Origin: Aphanomyces cochlioides
Taxonomy: Eukaryota; Oomycota; Saprolegniomycetes; Saprolegniales; Verrucalvaceae
Length of the DNA stretch: 64,000 bases
Direction: 5' to 3'
Assembly (NCBI GenBank): GCA_019828595.1
Contig: JAHQRK010000015.1
Span: 992,001-1,056,000, forward strand
In this document: in pieces, positions 10,896 through 21,059 of the stretch
Numbering within the stretch: position 1 is the stretch's first letter
How the letters are laid out: the number at the start of each line of letters is the position of its first letter
The notes under the pieces: model-generated
Told to the model about the DNA's origin: nothing
Database searches by the model: none
What the model saw: the letters and a program-made list of their open reading frames with translations, nothing else
Made by a program: the position numbers and the translations under genes

Positions 10896-12458
10896 TTAAA
10901 TGACTACAAAGTACCCTGAAGCCATCATGATTTCTGGATACATGCGATGCCATTCGGCCATGAGAAGTTGATATTCTTGAGGATGAGTCTGCTGCAGCGC
11001 TGCGGGATCTTCGGCGAAGCAGACGTACACCGTCGCGACGGCGCTGTCGACAACTCCAAGAGGAACCATTGCAATGCCAAGGCCAACGACAAGACCGGCA
11101 ATCGGCAAAATGTAGATGGACGATGGAAATTGAGCCGACGAGTCAATGAAATACGATGCATAACCCAACAATCCACAGCAACCACCGACGCCAAACGCAG
11201 CAAATCCAAGTGCTGTACCAACCATGTCGTCTGTAATGATGGCATCAAAGCCACGTTCGTGGAAGAGCGACGTAACTGCTCTGCCAGCATCAAGGAACTT
11301 GTAGCCGTACATGCCAACATAGACAAACGCCCAGCGGTTGAACGTTTCCATGATGCTTTGGAGACAACCAAGGATGCATTCAGCAATACATGCTGTGCAA
11401 TCTCCTTGGCGACGAGCTTCTTCAGCAAGTTGACGCAGCGCTTGCAAAATAGCCACAAGGAGCGAGCCAAGACAGATCGAGCCAAGGGAAGTCGAGCTAG
11501 CACGCTTAAGAGATCCACGGACGACGCCAGCAGATTGATTGGTGTACCACCACGAGCCGACAGCGCCAGCAACAGTCACATGGAGGATATTTTTGCACAC
11601 GTTGACGCCCCAGAAGAAGGAGATAAGGAGGAAGAAATAAGCCACGTAAGCTTCGCCACGCAATTGAGTGAACACAGTCTGGGCACGGCAGACACGGCGA
11701 CTCATGAGACCTCCTGAAGCGACACAATTGTTGGAAATGCATTGGTCGTTCTTGGAGCATCGAACACCGTTGGCCAACGTTCCAGTCGGGGAATTGGCAG
11801 GAGCTTTGCCATCAGTGAGGTGGTTTGTGATGCCGACGACAGCGACACACCAGACGAACACCCACGCGAGTTGAAGCACAAGGAAGAGAAAAGCGACTGC
11901 ATGCATGGAGCCGTGGGTGCGAATAGCCGACGCAGCGACTGTTAAATTGGCTGCGGCGAACGGAATGCGATCTTGAACAGCAAAAGCGTAACATATGGAG
12001 ATGAGAGCGAGGACACCAAAGACCACAGCAAGCGCAATTCGCTTCTTGTAGCCGGCCCAGCCAGCGCAAACTAAGCACATGGTGACTGCAAACCAGAGTC
12101 CAATTTGAATCATCGCTCGGGCATATCGGATGGTCAATTCGAGCATGAGAAACGCGAGAAGCGTCGCGATAGCCGCCAAAACACCGCAGATTGCAAGGAC
12201 AGTCTTGAGATTCTGGTTGATGATGAAGCTGCTCAGTGAATTGGCCGAGCCCGCGGCTTTGAACAAAGCCGAGCCATATACACCTAGAAGCGTCGCAATG
12301 GCCGCGACGTTGAGAAAGAAGAGAATCGCAAAGGGCCAGTCGTTCCAGCCACGCGTTGGCGCTGCAAGATGTGGTTTCATGGGCACGACAGAGCCAAACG
12401 TTGCGAGGTCAGTCGTCATGACCGGCATGGCCATCGCGCTCTCCTTGCTTGGTTTCAT
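10896..12458 (-). CDS. Choline-transporter-like protein (CTL / SLC44 / Pns1 family)
   Basis: Single exon, 520 residues, starting at the ATG at 12458. About ten membrane segments follow a cytosolic N-tail of about 40 residues. The C-terminal half has the family pattern: CTACIAECILGCLQSIMETF then NRWAFVYVGMYGYKFLDAGR, a Rossmann-free loop with ERGFDAIITDDM, and the ending VCFAEDPAALQQTHPQEY that matches the conserved family tail. A Cys-rich extracellular loop lies near residues 230-260. Members move choline or related cations, or flip lipids, at the plasma membrane and organelles; the substrate here is inferred only from family. It sits close to a gene for phosphatidylcholine remodelling (1451-2575), but no shared control is visible. 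Confidence 0.88.
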   Translation of the reverse strand: MKPSKESAMAMPVMTTDLATFGSVVPMKPHLAAPTRGWNDWPFAILFFLNVAAIATLLGVYGSALFKAAGSANSLSSFIINQNLKTVLAICGVLAAIATLLAFLMLELTIRYARAMIQIGLWFAVTMCLVCAGWAGYKKRIALAVVFGVLALISICYAFAVQDRIPFAAANLTVAASAIRTHGSMHAVAFLFLVLQLAWVFVWCVAVVGITNHLTDGKAPANSPTGTLANGVRCSKNDQCISNNCVASGGLMSRRVCRAQTVFTQLRGEAYVAYFFLLISFFWGVNVCKNILHVTVAGAVGSWWYTNQSAGVVRGSLKRASSTSLGSICLGSLLVAILQALRQLAEEARRQGDCTACIAECILGCLQSIMETFNRWAFVYVGMYGYKFLDAGRAVTSLFHERGFDAIITDDMVGTALGFAAFGVGGCCGLLGYASYFIDSSAQFPSSIYILPIAGLVVGLGIAMVPLGVVDSAVATVYVCFAEDPAALQQTHPQEYQLLMAEWHRMYPEIMMASGYFVVI

Positions 12459-13412
12459 CGCTGGAAAGTGAAATACGAAATCCGAAAAATTTTATTTCGC
12501 AGGCTGGCAATTTAGACTTGAAGTTTGTATGTAGATGCAAGGACTTCGAAAAAACAGACACAAAATGATGTGAGAATATATAAATTTAATAATTATACTT
12601 GGAATTTGTATTGAAAATTAAAAAATAATCGTCAAGTGTAAAAATGGGACAACAACAATGACGATTTTCCAGCAGTGCCAGCGAGTTCAATTTCTCCCGT
12701 TAACGGTCCCGTCGCCCAGCGTGAATAGCACACCCAAGACATTGAAGTATTTGCATTTATCATCGAAGAGCATGTCGCTGTTTGGCTTTCTCGCTGCTTT
12801 AAAACTTTCGACTTTGTCGTCGTCGTTGATTGCGCTGAACGACCATGTCAATGAGATTTCCTACAATAAGTACATTGCCGCCACCTACAGATGATGCAGT
12901 CGAACTGAGCTACCGAGATCCTTTTAAGTCCCGACAAGGGCTTCCTTCGATATGCAACATGTTTCTTAGAGTCTAGCACTCAAAGCAGCAATAACCATTT
13001 TTGCTTGGGTCTGGTCTCTCGGAATGCAGTCCATTAAAAAATGTTTCCAATGGGTGTCGATGAATTGTACTCGAATTGTAAGTTCCTCTGGCCAGAAGTG
13101 TACTTATGTAAGATAATTATTGCAGTTTGCAGAAATTTCCTGTTGCAAATTGTGTGTCCAATTGTGTTCCGAAGTGTGCGTTGTGAATAATCTCACAAGT
13201 TTGAAGTGTCCATCGTAACAACAAAGATCTCTTTTTCACTTCCTAACGATCATGCCTGCTTCCCTTTTCCTTTCTAGAGCTATTATTCATCCTAGACGAA
13301 TAGATAGCCATTCGTTAAGTCGAGTCCACCTTGAGCAGTCTAAACGACAAAGGTTTTACTGCGCCACGGCGGTTTAAAAACACTCAAGAGAGACCAACGA
13401 TGATATTTCCAC
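12459..13412. other. Intergenic region without a recognised gene
   Basis: About 950 bp between the transporter start and the 3' end of the next minus-strand gene. It is AT-rich just upstream of the transporter, consistent with a promoter. A 78-codon plus-strand frame at 12658-12894 has no recognisable features and is probably chance. Confidence 0.45.
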
Positions 13413-15017
13413 TTACGGCCACGTGAGCCCTTCGTTTTGGAGTGTGGCTACACTTCGTCCATATTTTGCTATGTATGGCTGCACGTATGTAATGACATAA
13501 TCGTGCGCCGTCTGGAGCTCGGCCATCGGTCGTGGCCGATGCGTTTCTGGCGTTTCCTGAAGCAATTGAAAAGTCCATTGCACATACTCCAAGATGGCTT
13601 GGATCAGCGCTTTGTACGCTAGTTTGGATGGATCGTTCATGGACTTGACGTACACTTCAAAGCCTTCCAGCGTTGTTTGCACATCAGCCAAGTAGGTTTG
13701 CCGCAGCCAAGTATGCTAAACCCATGTCAGACTCTCATGTCATGCAGTTACAAATACCTTTTGCCAGTATGCTTGATGCGCTTGATCTGTCGAAGCAGAG
13801 GCGCTTGTCAACGATTCCATGTAGGGCATAATCAAATGCTCGATGGCATTCACAACTTGATCGACTTGGCTCTGGGGGCGAATCCCATGTGTGGCGGGGG
13901 CTTCGTCAAAAAAACTCATGCAGCTTGCAGTGTGGCTCAGCATGTAGTCAATCTTGGCGAGCTGTGTGCTGTCGACCGTTTGCGTCCGTTTGAACTTTTC
14001 AAACGCAGTCTGAACGGCCACGACGTCGTTGTAGTGCAAAGCCTTGAGCCGAGCATGCTACATTTTCCTCCTTTGAATCCCCCTGAGCTTTTAATGACCT
14101 TTACCTCGAGCCAATATGCAACCACAACGTCGTCAACTGAGCCAACTTCTGAACCTGCTTCTCGTGTCGTAGCACTAGAGGTGTTGCTAGAACTGCTGTT
14201 GGAGGTCTGCGTATCCATTGCAGAGGCGACTTCGACTGAGTCGACTGGCTGAATGGGTTGGACGACGACTGGTGGTGGAAGCGAAAGAGGTGGTGGAGAT
14301 GAAGGCGGAGCCTGCAGTTCTGTCTTTGGTGTTGTCTTTGGTGTTGTCGCTGGTGTTGTCGCTGGTGCTGTCGGCGGTGCAGTCTGTGGTTCAGTCTGTG
14401 GTCCAGTCTGTGGTGTAGTCTGTGGTCCAGTCTGTGGTGTAGTCTGTGGTACATTCTTCAGTTCTGTCGTTGGTGCAGTTTTTGGCGCAATCTGTGGTGT
14501 AGTCGGAGCTTCGTCTGACTTGGACGTTCCAGTCGTTGCTTGATGTTTGGCTACGTACGGCAGGACAATCTTCTGGAGGTATTTGTCGAAACGAGCGAGT
14601 TCCTGTCGTGTTCGACGTTGCGATGTCGTCTCCCTTATCTCGGCCAAAACTTCTGCGCAGTATTCAACATATCTAAGGAGATCCATCGCATTAAACAAAG
14701 AGCGTACCCTAGCGACGCTGTACCCGAGCAAAGTTTCAAGCTTGGCACGCTCAGCTTCTGACTTGTGCCACTGCCGCAGTGTCTTTTGAAAGGACCGCAA
14801 AACAAAGTCGACGTCTGCGGTATGGGCTGCAGAAAGCTCCCCCATCTAAAATACGGTTTCCTCTAGGCTACAGACCAGCTAGAAGGCATACCTTGGCCCA
14901 GTACGCATCGATGTCGATGTCCATTGCGTCCGTGTGTGCTGCCACAGTGCCAATTTTCAACCACTTTTCATACAGTAAGTGTGGCAAAATCGCAGTCGAA
15001 TGTGTAACGTGAGACAT
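13413..15017 (-). CDS. Protein with three tandem copies of a MED15-neighbour helical module (4 exons)
   Basis: Exons 15017-14892, 14845-14105, 14057-13758 and 13715-13413, all joined in phase 0, give 489 residues. Three copies of a roughly 95-residue helical module are present: the first spans the exon 1/2 junction, then exons 3 and 4 each hold one. Each begins with Tyr-Trp-x-Lys/Glu directly before an intron, and copies 2 and 3 continue with His-x-x-Leu-Lys/Arg. The core then has an LL/LxYV segment, an ETPETH or EAPATH segment, and a VxPYxxK end. Between copies 1 and 2 lies a Thr/Pro/Gln-rich tract (TTPQTGPQ-type repeats, about residues 130-215) followed by a Ser/Thr-rich stretch. The same module occurs once in the MED15-like protein at 16639-18769. 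A nuclear, transcription-linked role is inferred from that relation only. Confidence 0.75.
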
Positions 15018-15312
15018 TGTGGTCGAGAATTCAAAGAACGAGCTATGTTTTTACGTTCCCGCTGCACAGAGCAAGTCTATACATACCTGCAGCGCCACGC
15101 TAACGACGCCGATGGCTTCAATGCACCTAGCGTTGCTCTAGCCGACCAGAAAGAGTTTGCATCGAGATCCCTCCTCTTTGTTCTTATCGAAAGGTACTTC
15201 TCTGTTGGACATCGACTGTATTATTCCCTGATTTTAATGAAGGTATGTCATTAAAACGAGGGAGCACTGTCGATTGGACGAACCATACTCAAAGTTTTCA
15301 AAAGATCTTGCA

Positions 15313-15681
15313 ATGGATCCTCGCTTGGTTGGGACATGGGAAAGCACAGAGGCGTTTGGCAACACAGCCCTGGATTGGAGCCAAGACGTCAAGGACGGCG
15401 TTGCCACTCTGCGTCTGTCCTTCGCAGCCGATGGCCACGTCGGATTTCAAGTTGATGGCCCCAAGAATTACGCCCATGTCCTGCCACCGGAGAGTACGTG
15501 CGAATGCAACACAGGCGACAAACGCCTGACGATGCATGGCGACAAGACAGGCCTTGCTTGGTTTTATCAAGTTGAAGACGATATGACGCTGCGGCTACGT
15601 CTAGTCGGGGCTAAACGCTTCGCTCGATGCAATGGGGTCGACAACATTTACTTCAAACGGACGACAGCGACGGACAGCTAA
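15313..15681 (+). CDS. Small lipocalin-like protein
   Basis: 122 residues from the ATG at 15313. The beginning, DPRLVGTWESTEAFG, followed by alternating hydrophobic strands (ATLRLSFAADGHVGFQVDG, MTLRLRLVG) and Cys-x-Cys near residue 60, looks like the first strands of a lipocalin or fatty-acid-binding beta barrel. No signal peptide is visible. The frame is open upstream to 15274 without an ATG. The family call rests on the GTW motif and strand pattern. It is divergently arranged with the three-module gene across a 295-bp gap. Confidence 0.55.
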   Translation: MDPRLVGTWESTEAFGNTALDWSQDVKDGVATLRLSFAADGHVGFQVDGPKNYAHVLPPESTCECNTGDKRLTMHGDKTGLAWFYQVEDDMTLRLRLVGAKRFARCNGVDNIYFKRTTATDS

Positions 15682-15827
15682 TAAAATCTCATCTTGGCAA
15701 TCAGATGACGTTAGTATGGGAAGGACTCAAGCCATTGCTTGGCGTCGATTATGGTTCGTTTTTCTCCGAGAAAACACAATAACGATTTGCATTTTCATGT
15801 GTGTCGGATTGTGGAGGACGAGCGAGC

Positions 15828-15920
15828 CCCATCAACCCCATTACGATTAAACCCTCAACCCCTGCAACCCTTGGCTTACTAAACCCTAACTCTCTGTAGT
15901 ACATAAACCCCTTCACCCCA
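15828..15920. repeat. Degenerate telomere-like C-rich tract, copy 1
   Basis: Irregular units of the type AACCCC, AAACCCTAA, CAACCCCT and CTTCACCCC run for about 90 bp. Oomycete telomeres are reported as TTTAGGG repeats, whose complement is CCCTAAA; here the units are imperfect and interrupted. The tract is in the spacer between the lipocalin-like and MED15-like genes. Confidence 0.6.
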
Positions 15921-16416
15921 ATTGATTTCCTCGACAGTCGCAATGGGGAAGCGTCGTTAACATTGTTCTTGTTGTGGATTGTACGTCATCTAGGTGCTGC
16001 TTGAAAGTCTCAATTGTTGACTCTCGACGAGACTGCGATACCTTCGATTGCTGTCGTCTCGTGCTGAGGACTAATGCTGCAGTATCTCGACAACATGGCT
16101 TAATTTACAATCAAGTATTTTTCTTGACAAAGTTTCACGTCGAATGACTTCCATGGCCAACATTGCCCTTGCAAGCTGTTTGCGATCAGTCCTCACGCAT
16201 GAAGCAAGCTGTTGCATCTATTTGAGATGTCGATACATTTTGACTAGGATTTTTTGTTGAATTTCGTTCCCCCACATCAGTCTTCGCTGTCCTTCTTCCT
16301 ATGATCTTGTCTCCAGCATTCGTCGTCCTATTGAGACGCTTCTCCAAAATGCCGTCAGGACGATGTATAAACATGAAGCAACACGGTGACTTTGCTTCAA
16401 AGTCATCCATCATAGC

Positions 16417-16506
16417 AAACCTTCTAACCCCTCAACCCCTTTTGGGTTCTTGAACCCAAGTTCTGGAAGGCTGTAACCCCTTCACCCCTAAACCCCTAAC
16501 CCCGTT
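16417..16506. repeat. Degenerate telomere-like C-rich tract, copy 2
   Basis: A second block with TCTAACCCCTC, GTAACCCC, TTCACCCCT and AAACCCCTAACCCC units, ending about 130 bp upstream of the MED15-like ATG. In plants, AAACCCTAA 'telo-boxes' are promoter elements of translation and housekeeping genes; a similar role here is inference. Confidence 0.6.
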
Positions 16507-16525
16507 GAGCTGAATAGATTGGAGG

Positions 16526-16536
16526 TTATCCGGACA
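16526..16536 (+). promoter_or_regulatory. TTATCCGGACA motif, copy 1 of 3
   Basis: An exact 11-mer that recurs at 20303-20313 and, inverted, at 20510-20520. Here it lies between the telomere-like tract and a TATA-like run (16565-16572) in the presumed promoter of the MED15-like gene. Confidence 0.4.
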
Positions 16537-16564
16537 TGTTCCACTAAATTTCACTTGAAATTTG

Positions 16565-16572
16565 TATATATA
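16565..16572 (+). promoter_or_regulatory. TATA-like run before the MED15-like gene
   Basis: TATATATA, 67 bp upstream of the ATG at 16639. Position is suitable for a core promoter; no other evidence. Confidence 0.35.
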
Positions 16573-16638
16573 TCCGGAGTGGACGAGACAAAGCCTCCAG
16601 TTCATTCTCGCACTCAGGCCCTCCATATTGGACGACGC

Positions 16639-18769
16639 ATGAGCATGAACGGGATGAACTTGAATCAAATGGGCGGCATGGGCATGAATATGGGCAGCAT
16701 GAATATGGGAAACATGAATCCAAGCATGTCCCATCATCCTAGCATGACGGGCATGATGAATCAATCCGGTATGGGCGGCCAACACCAACAGCACATGTCG
16801 TCGATGAACAATATGAACTCGATGATGGGCATGGCCATGGGCATGAATGGATCCAACCCACCAAACAGCTCCAATCCCAATGGATCGATGAACCCTTCAG
16901 CCATGAATATGGGCATGGGACACAACCCGATGAGCCACATGAGCCACCAACACAGTGGACAACCGCACAACCCTCACATGATGGGCATGAACAGCATGCA
17001 CTCGATGAGCCATCAAATGGGATCGATGGGAAATATGCCCATGGGCGGCAATCCAATGGCGGGAATGCACAGTATGGGCGGTCCTATGAATCCATCAGCT
17101 ATGGGATCTCAATCGTCGTATGCGCCATCGAATGTAGGGTACATGCCGCCCTCCAACAACGGCCAAAGTATTGCTCAAATGGAATGGCGCGCTCAATTTA
17201 CCCGAGACCATCGATCCAACTTGATTGCCAAGATGTACAATGAAATGGTTCGCGTGTCGACCGAGCCTGCAGGCATTGCGCTCTGGATCAACGTTGCCTG
17301 GTTTGAGCTAAAGCTGTACAAAGAATGCCAGACACAGGTAATTGGCATCCTCGATTGTGCCCATTGCTCATGGTTTTTGTTTCTAGGAGGAATATATCAA
17401 CAAGATTCTCAAACGATTGCAGCAACTGAAAACGCAAGGAGGTGACATGCCAAATCCAAGCCACACTGTTGGCATGATTGGCGGCGGCGGACAGCACATG
17501 CCAGGGATGCAAAATCCCAACGGCTCGAATGGATTCATGTACGGAGGCGGTGCAAATCAGCCTCCCAACTTGTCCATCAACACCAACACTGCCCCTGGCG
17601 GAGGCCCCGGCGGATTTCCCCCAAACAATCCCAATGCGACGCCAAAGCAAGGCAATAAACCAGGCTCGACGACGAATAAAACAGGGCCACCACCGAATGG
17701 AGCTGGCGCCCCTGGTGCCCCTGGCAACAAGCCGAACGGACCCAATGTGCCAGGAAACAACAATCCAAACGCTGGCATGATGAGCCGTGGCCAACCTCAT
17801 ATGCAAGGGCCAAGTGGCTCTGGACCGCCACAAGTTTCGTCGCAAAATTCGCCCGAAACGATCATCAACACCATGGCCCCTAACAACCCTGCTGAATATT
17901 GGCGACAGGTAAAGCTCTCTCTCTAGGTTCGTCGCTCATGGAGTTGCCCATAGCATGGGATGATCAAGGCCAAGTTCATGAACGACGTGAGCACGGTCCA
18001 CAATGCATTCAAGAAGTATGTCGATCACATGAAGGATCAAAACGAGAGCGAGCAGAAGCAAAAACTGACCTACTTGTTGGGCTACGTCCAGCTCTGCGCT
18101 AGCATCTTGGAAGAAGATCAAGCGACGCATCCACCGCGCACGATCGAGGAGCTGGAAAAAGTCAACAAATACGTCGTTCGCATTGTCCATCCCTACTTGA
18201 AGAAGCTCAAGGCCGAGAAAGATCGACGGACGTCGAGTGGCAACAACACGCCGCAAGGACACAACAACGTGATGGGCTTTGAGATGGGCGGCTCAAACCC
18301 AGCTCCAGGCGGACGTCCTAGCCATGGCCAACCCCCGTCTGCTGGACAAGGCGGACAAGCCAATATGTTTCAGAGCATGATGCAGAGCTCCGTGCCCAAG
18401 CCACAGCCGCCCATGATGATGGACGACTACGGCATGGGATCTGGCCAGATGAACATGGGTCAGTATCAATACCCCGGCGGTAACAGCAACAGCAACGGCA
18501 ACGGCAATGGAAATCCCCACATGAACATGGGCTTCAACATGGGCAATTCGTACAACATGGGCTCGAGTGATTCCAACATGATGTCGAACGACATGCTCTC
18601 GTCCATGCAAGGCGGCGGCGGCGGCGCCGGTGGCAATTCCAACGACATGAACTTCCTCGACATGGACGGCTCTTCGTTTGGCATGGGCGACCATGGCAAC
18701 TCTGGCCAAGGCAGTTCAAACGACGACGGCGACGGCGGCGATCTCATGAATATGGTGGAAGCTTTGTAG
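16639..18769 (+). CDS. MED15: MED15-like Mediator subunit with KIX domain (3 exons)
   Basis: Exons 16639-17337, 17387-17908 and 17954-18769 join in phase 0 to 678 residues. Residues 1-180 are Met/Gly/Asn/Ser/His-rich with repeats such as MGMNMGSMNMG. Residues 183-255 form a KIX-type three-helix domain beginning WRAQFTRDHRSNLIAKMY and ending EEYINKILKRLQQLK; KIX domains of MED15 and CBP bind activation domains. A Pro/Gly/Asn-rich tract follows, then from residue 404 the YWRQ module shared with the neighbouring gene at 13413-15017 (LLGYVQLCASILEEDQATH, IVHPYLKKLK). The C-terminus is again Met/Gly/Asn-rich and ends acidic. The ATG at 16639 is preferred over a TTG-initiated extension. The KIX-plus-low-complexity layout fits MED15 better than CBP, since no acetyltransferase domain is present. 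Confidence 0.8.
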
Positions 18770-20302
18770 GTAGATTAAAGTATTATGCGAGCGAGCGTGT
18801 GGAGTGTGTAGTCAACCTCGTTGCCCATTGCGCTGCTCTCTTCCTCGCCACCTGCTTCCTTTCATGCTACGATGACATTAGCATTCGCTGCGTCAACCAA
18901 CAGGGCAACACCTAGAAAAGCGGCGTTCCCCTCGTGCTTCCGCCTTGCGCTGATGCCCTACGAGCTATGAAGAGAATGGTTTCAGCCATCAGTTGCAGTG
19001 GAAGCTGCTCTCATGCCGCTGGTTGCGTGGCTCAGTCTTGGAGACAAGCATGGCAGATACAGACCTACCGGTCAACCATAGGCACCAGGAGGTCCTCCTT
19101 GGTCCCCCGACATCCGTCGCATCGTTTGTCCTGGTCGTGAGGACTTGCATCCACATCACGTTGAAGTGGTGGCGAGACGAATGTTACAGTGTCATCCCAC
19201 TTGGTTCGCAATCCACCAAGAGCTCCCGACCAAGTTGGTTGCTCACACTGTTGCGCGTTTGTATTCTCTGTCGTTCCCTCGTCCCTTTGACAAGATTGTT
19301 GTCAAGATGTCGTCCCATGGATCTCCTCCTGTATTGTTCCTGCGATCTTCTTTTTCGTTTCTGTTCCGAACTCCATGGGGAGATTCGATGATGTCGTCGT
19401 GAGTTGGCAGATGTGGCTTGGATGTTCCAACCGGTTCTTGTCCAATGCGCAGCGTCCACCGAGGTAGCGATCGCATCGTGCTCGGCGTCGTACCGCCACG
19501 TCATTTCTCCACCGTCCGATGCACCTTCATTCCCATGCCACATCGTTTTTTCTCGATACAGACTTCAAGTGTGTGGTAACATGGTGATCCGATGTGGCGT
19601 CGTCGTGGTTTATACACTCTTGTTCACTCTTGCATTTGCCGCTGACACACCACTCCAGCGAACGCGTTTCTCTCTCCCTTGATCGCTGCGAGTGGTGCTT
19701 TTCTCTGCGACTTTCAACACGACTCCGAATGCACATGTGCAAGCAAGCTCTCGTTTATCCAAACTTGTCCCCACCACCTCCTCCGAAGAAACATATTTGG
19801 CGCTTGTCCAAATATTCCTGTAAATGACACCTTCGCTCGCATCCCCGACGACGACGCCCTTCACAGGACTATTTCGACGCTCGAAACCGACGGCCTCGTC
19901 CTCTTTCGCTGCTCTTCGCATGCCTTCAGATAGCCTCGATGCTTATTTGATAAAAATAATTCCATAAGCTGGTTCTCTCATTCTCTGGCGCAGTTGATTG
20001 CTGCATGGAGCCATCAGCAAGGTTGGCTCTGGAGACTGCTTTACCGCCGACAGTCCACGGGAGAGGAGGAAGATCGCGGCAACGATTGATTTGCTGTAAT
20101 GGACAGAGTGGACTACATTCCGGATATTTTATCCGTACGAGCACTGTCAGCATCGACGTGGGCTGTTCGTTGTAGCGCTGTGGATTGTATCTAAGCGCTT
20201 GCTGCTCGTGGCTTCGTCTTGCTTTACTATGCGAGGATCGAAGCTGACGGAATCTGCTCGCTCGTGCCTTTGTCAAGACGATTTTCAGGAGACTGATGGA
20301 AA

Positions 20303-20313
20303 TTATCCGGACA
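20303..20313 (+). promoter_or_regulatory. TTATCCGGACA motif, copy 2 of 3
   Basis: Exact match to the motif upstream of the MED15-like gene; about 750 bp upstream of the ankyrin-type gene. Confidence 0.35.
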
Positions 20314-20509
20314 CTGGGAAGATATCATAAGTCCTGTGTAGTACACGCTGACATTAGAATGGTTTACCATCGACAATAACATGGTAAATGCAGCTATCAT
20401 CTAGTTATAACCAACCGTGGCGAAGAAGTCTCAGGAACCAGCAGCTTGTAGATTATTGCGGCTGGGAAAGGATAGACGCGGAGAAGGGGTGCAGGGGTTT
20501 GAGTTCAGT

Positions 20510-20520
20510 TGTCCGGATAA
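20510..20520 (-). promoter_or_regulatory. TTATCCGGACA motif, copy 3 of 3 (inverted)
   Basis: Reads TGTCCGGATAA on the plus strand, flanked on the left by AAGGGGT and CAGGGGTTT and on the right by AAACCC. The pairing with telomere-like C-rich units mirrors the arrangement at 16417-16536. Confidence 0.35.
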
Positions 20521-21059
20521 ACCCAAAAGATCGCAACAGTCGAAAACTTCACGGAATGGTCAACAGGACGATCGCTGAAGGTCACGCGATGTGGAGAGCC
20601 GTGAAGCGCCGCCCGTCAGTTGCCGAAGTCTGCAAGATGGAACCTCAACGCTTGTTTCGTATCCTTTTCAGCTTTTATGAGGTTTATGAGCCCAAGTTTG
20701 CGTCAATGGTTGTGACTTTGTGAACGAAGTTTGTCGTATGAAAGACACACGCCCTGGATGAATGACCCGTGCCACAAATTTGGGCTCATAACCTAAGCAA
20801 GGCTGAAAAGTATATCAGGGAGAAAGGATCAATCTCATCTGTCGATACGAGCAAGAAACAGCAGCCGCGGTACGACACCAAGGACCACGACAATCGACAC
20901 AAGACATTAACCATTTATAAATGCCATGCCATTCTCTATTTCTGCAACTCGCGAGCTTCTAAACTCTTCACGGCGGCCTTTGCATCGCATCCAACGTGTA
21001 AGATCGCATGTCTTTCGCATATCCTACTTTTCCAACTGCCCAATCGGTGTGATTCCAAG

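Larger units (their letters stand above)
18770..21059. other. Long intergenic region with no recognised gene
   Basis: About 2.3 kb. A 111-codon plus-strand frame (20388-20723) is the longest ordered piece but has no family features. The motif TTATCCGGACA occurs at 20303-20313 and inverted at 20510-20520, the latter directly beside C-rich telomere-like sequence on the opposite strand. No RNA gene was seen. Confidence 0.45.

Noticed and set aside
10947..11717. 256-codon plus-strand frame opposite the transporter gene, and a 215-codon alternative minus frame at 10925-11572
   Set aside because: The transporter frame has strong membrane and family motifs; these overlapping frames have none.
14101..14454. 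His/Arg/Gln-rich minus-strand frame and Val/Gly-rich plus-strand frames at 14218-14543
   Set aside because: Out-of-frame readings of the Thr/Pro/Gln repeat of the three-module gene.
14700..14740. A 35-bp intron inside the first module of the three-module gene (GTACGC...CTTAG)
   Set aside because: Removing it shifts the frame to an early stop; the unspliced 12-residue insertion keeps the module in frame.
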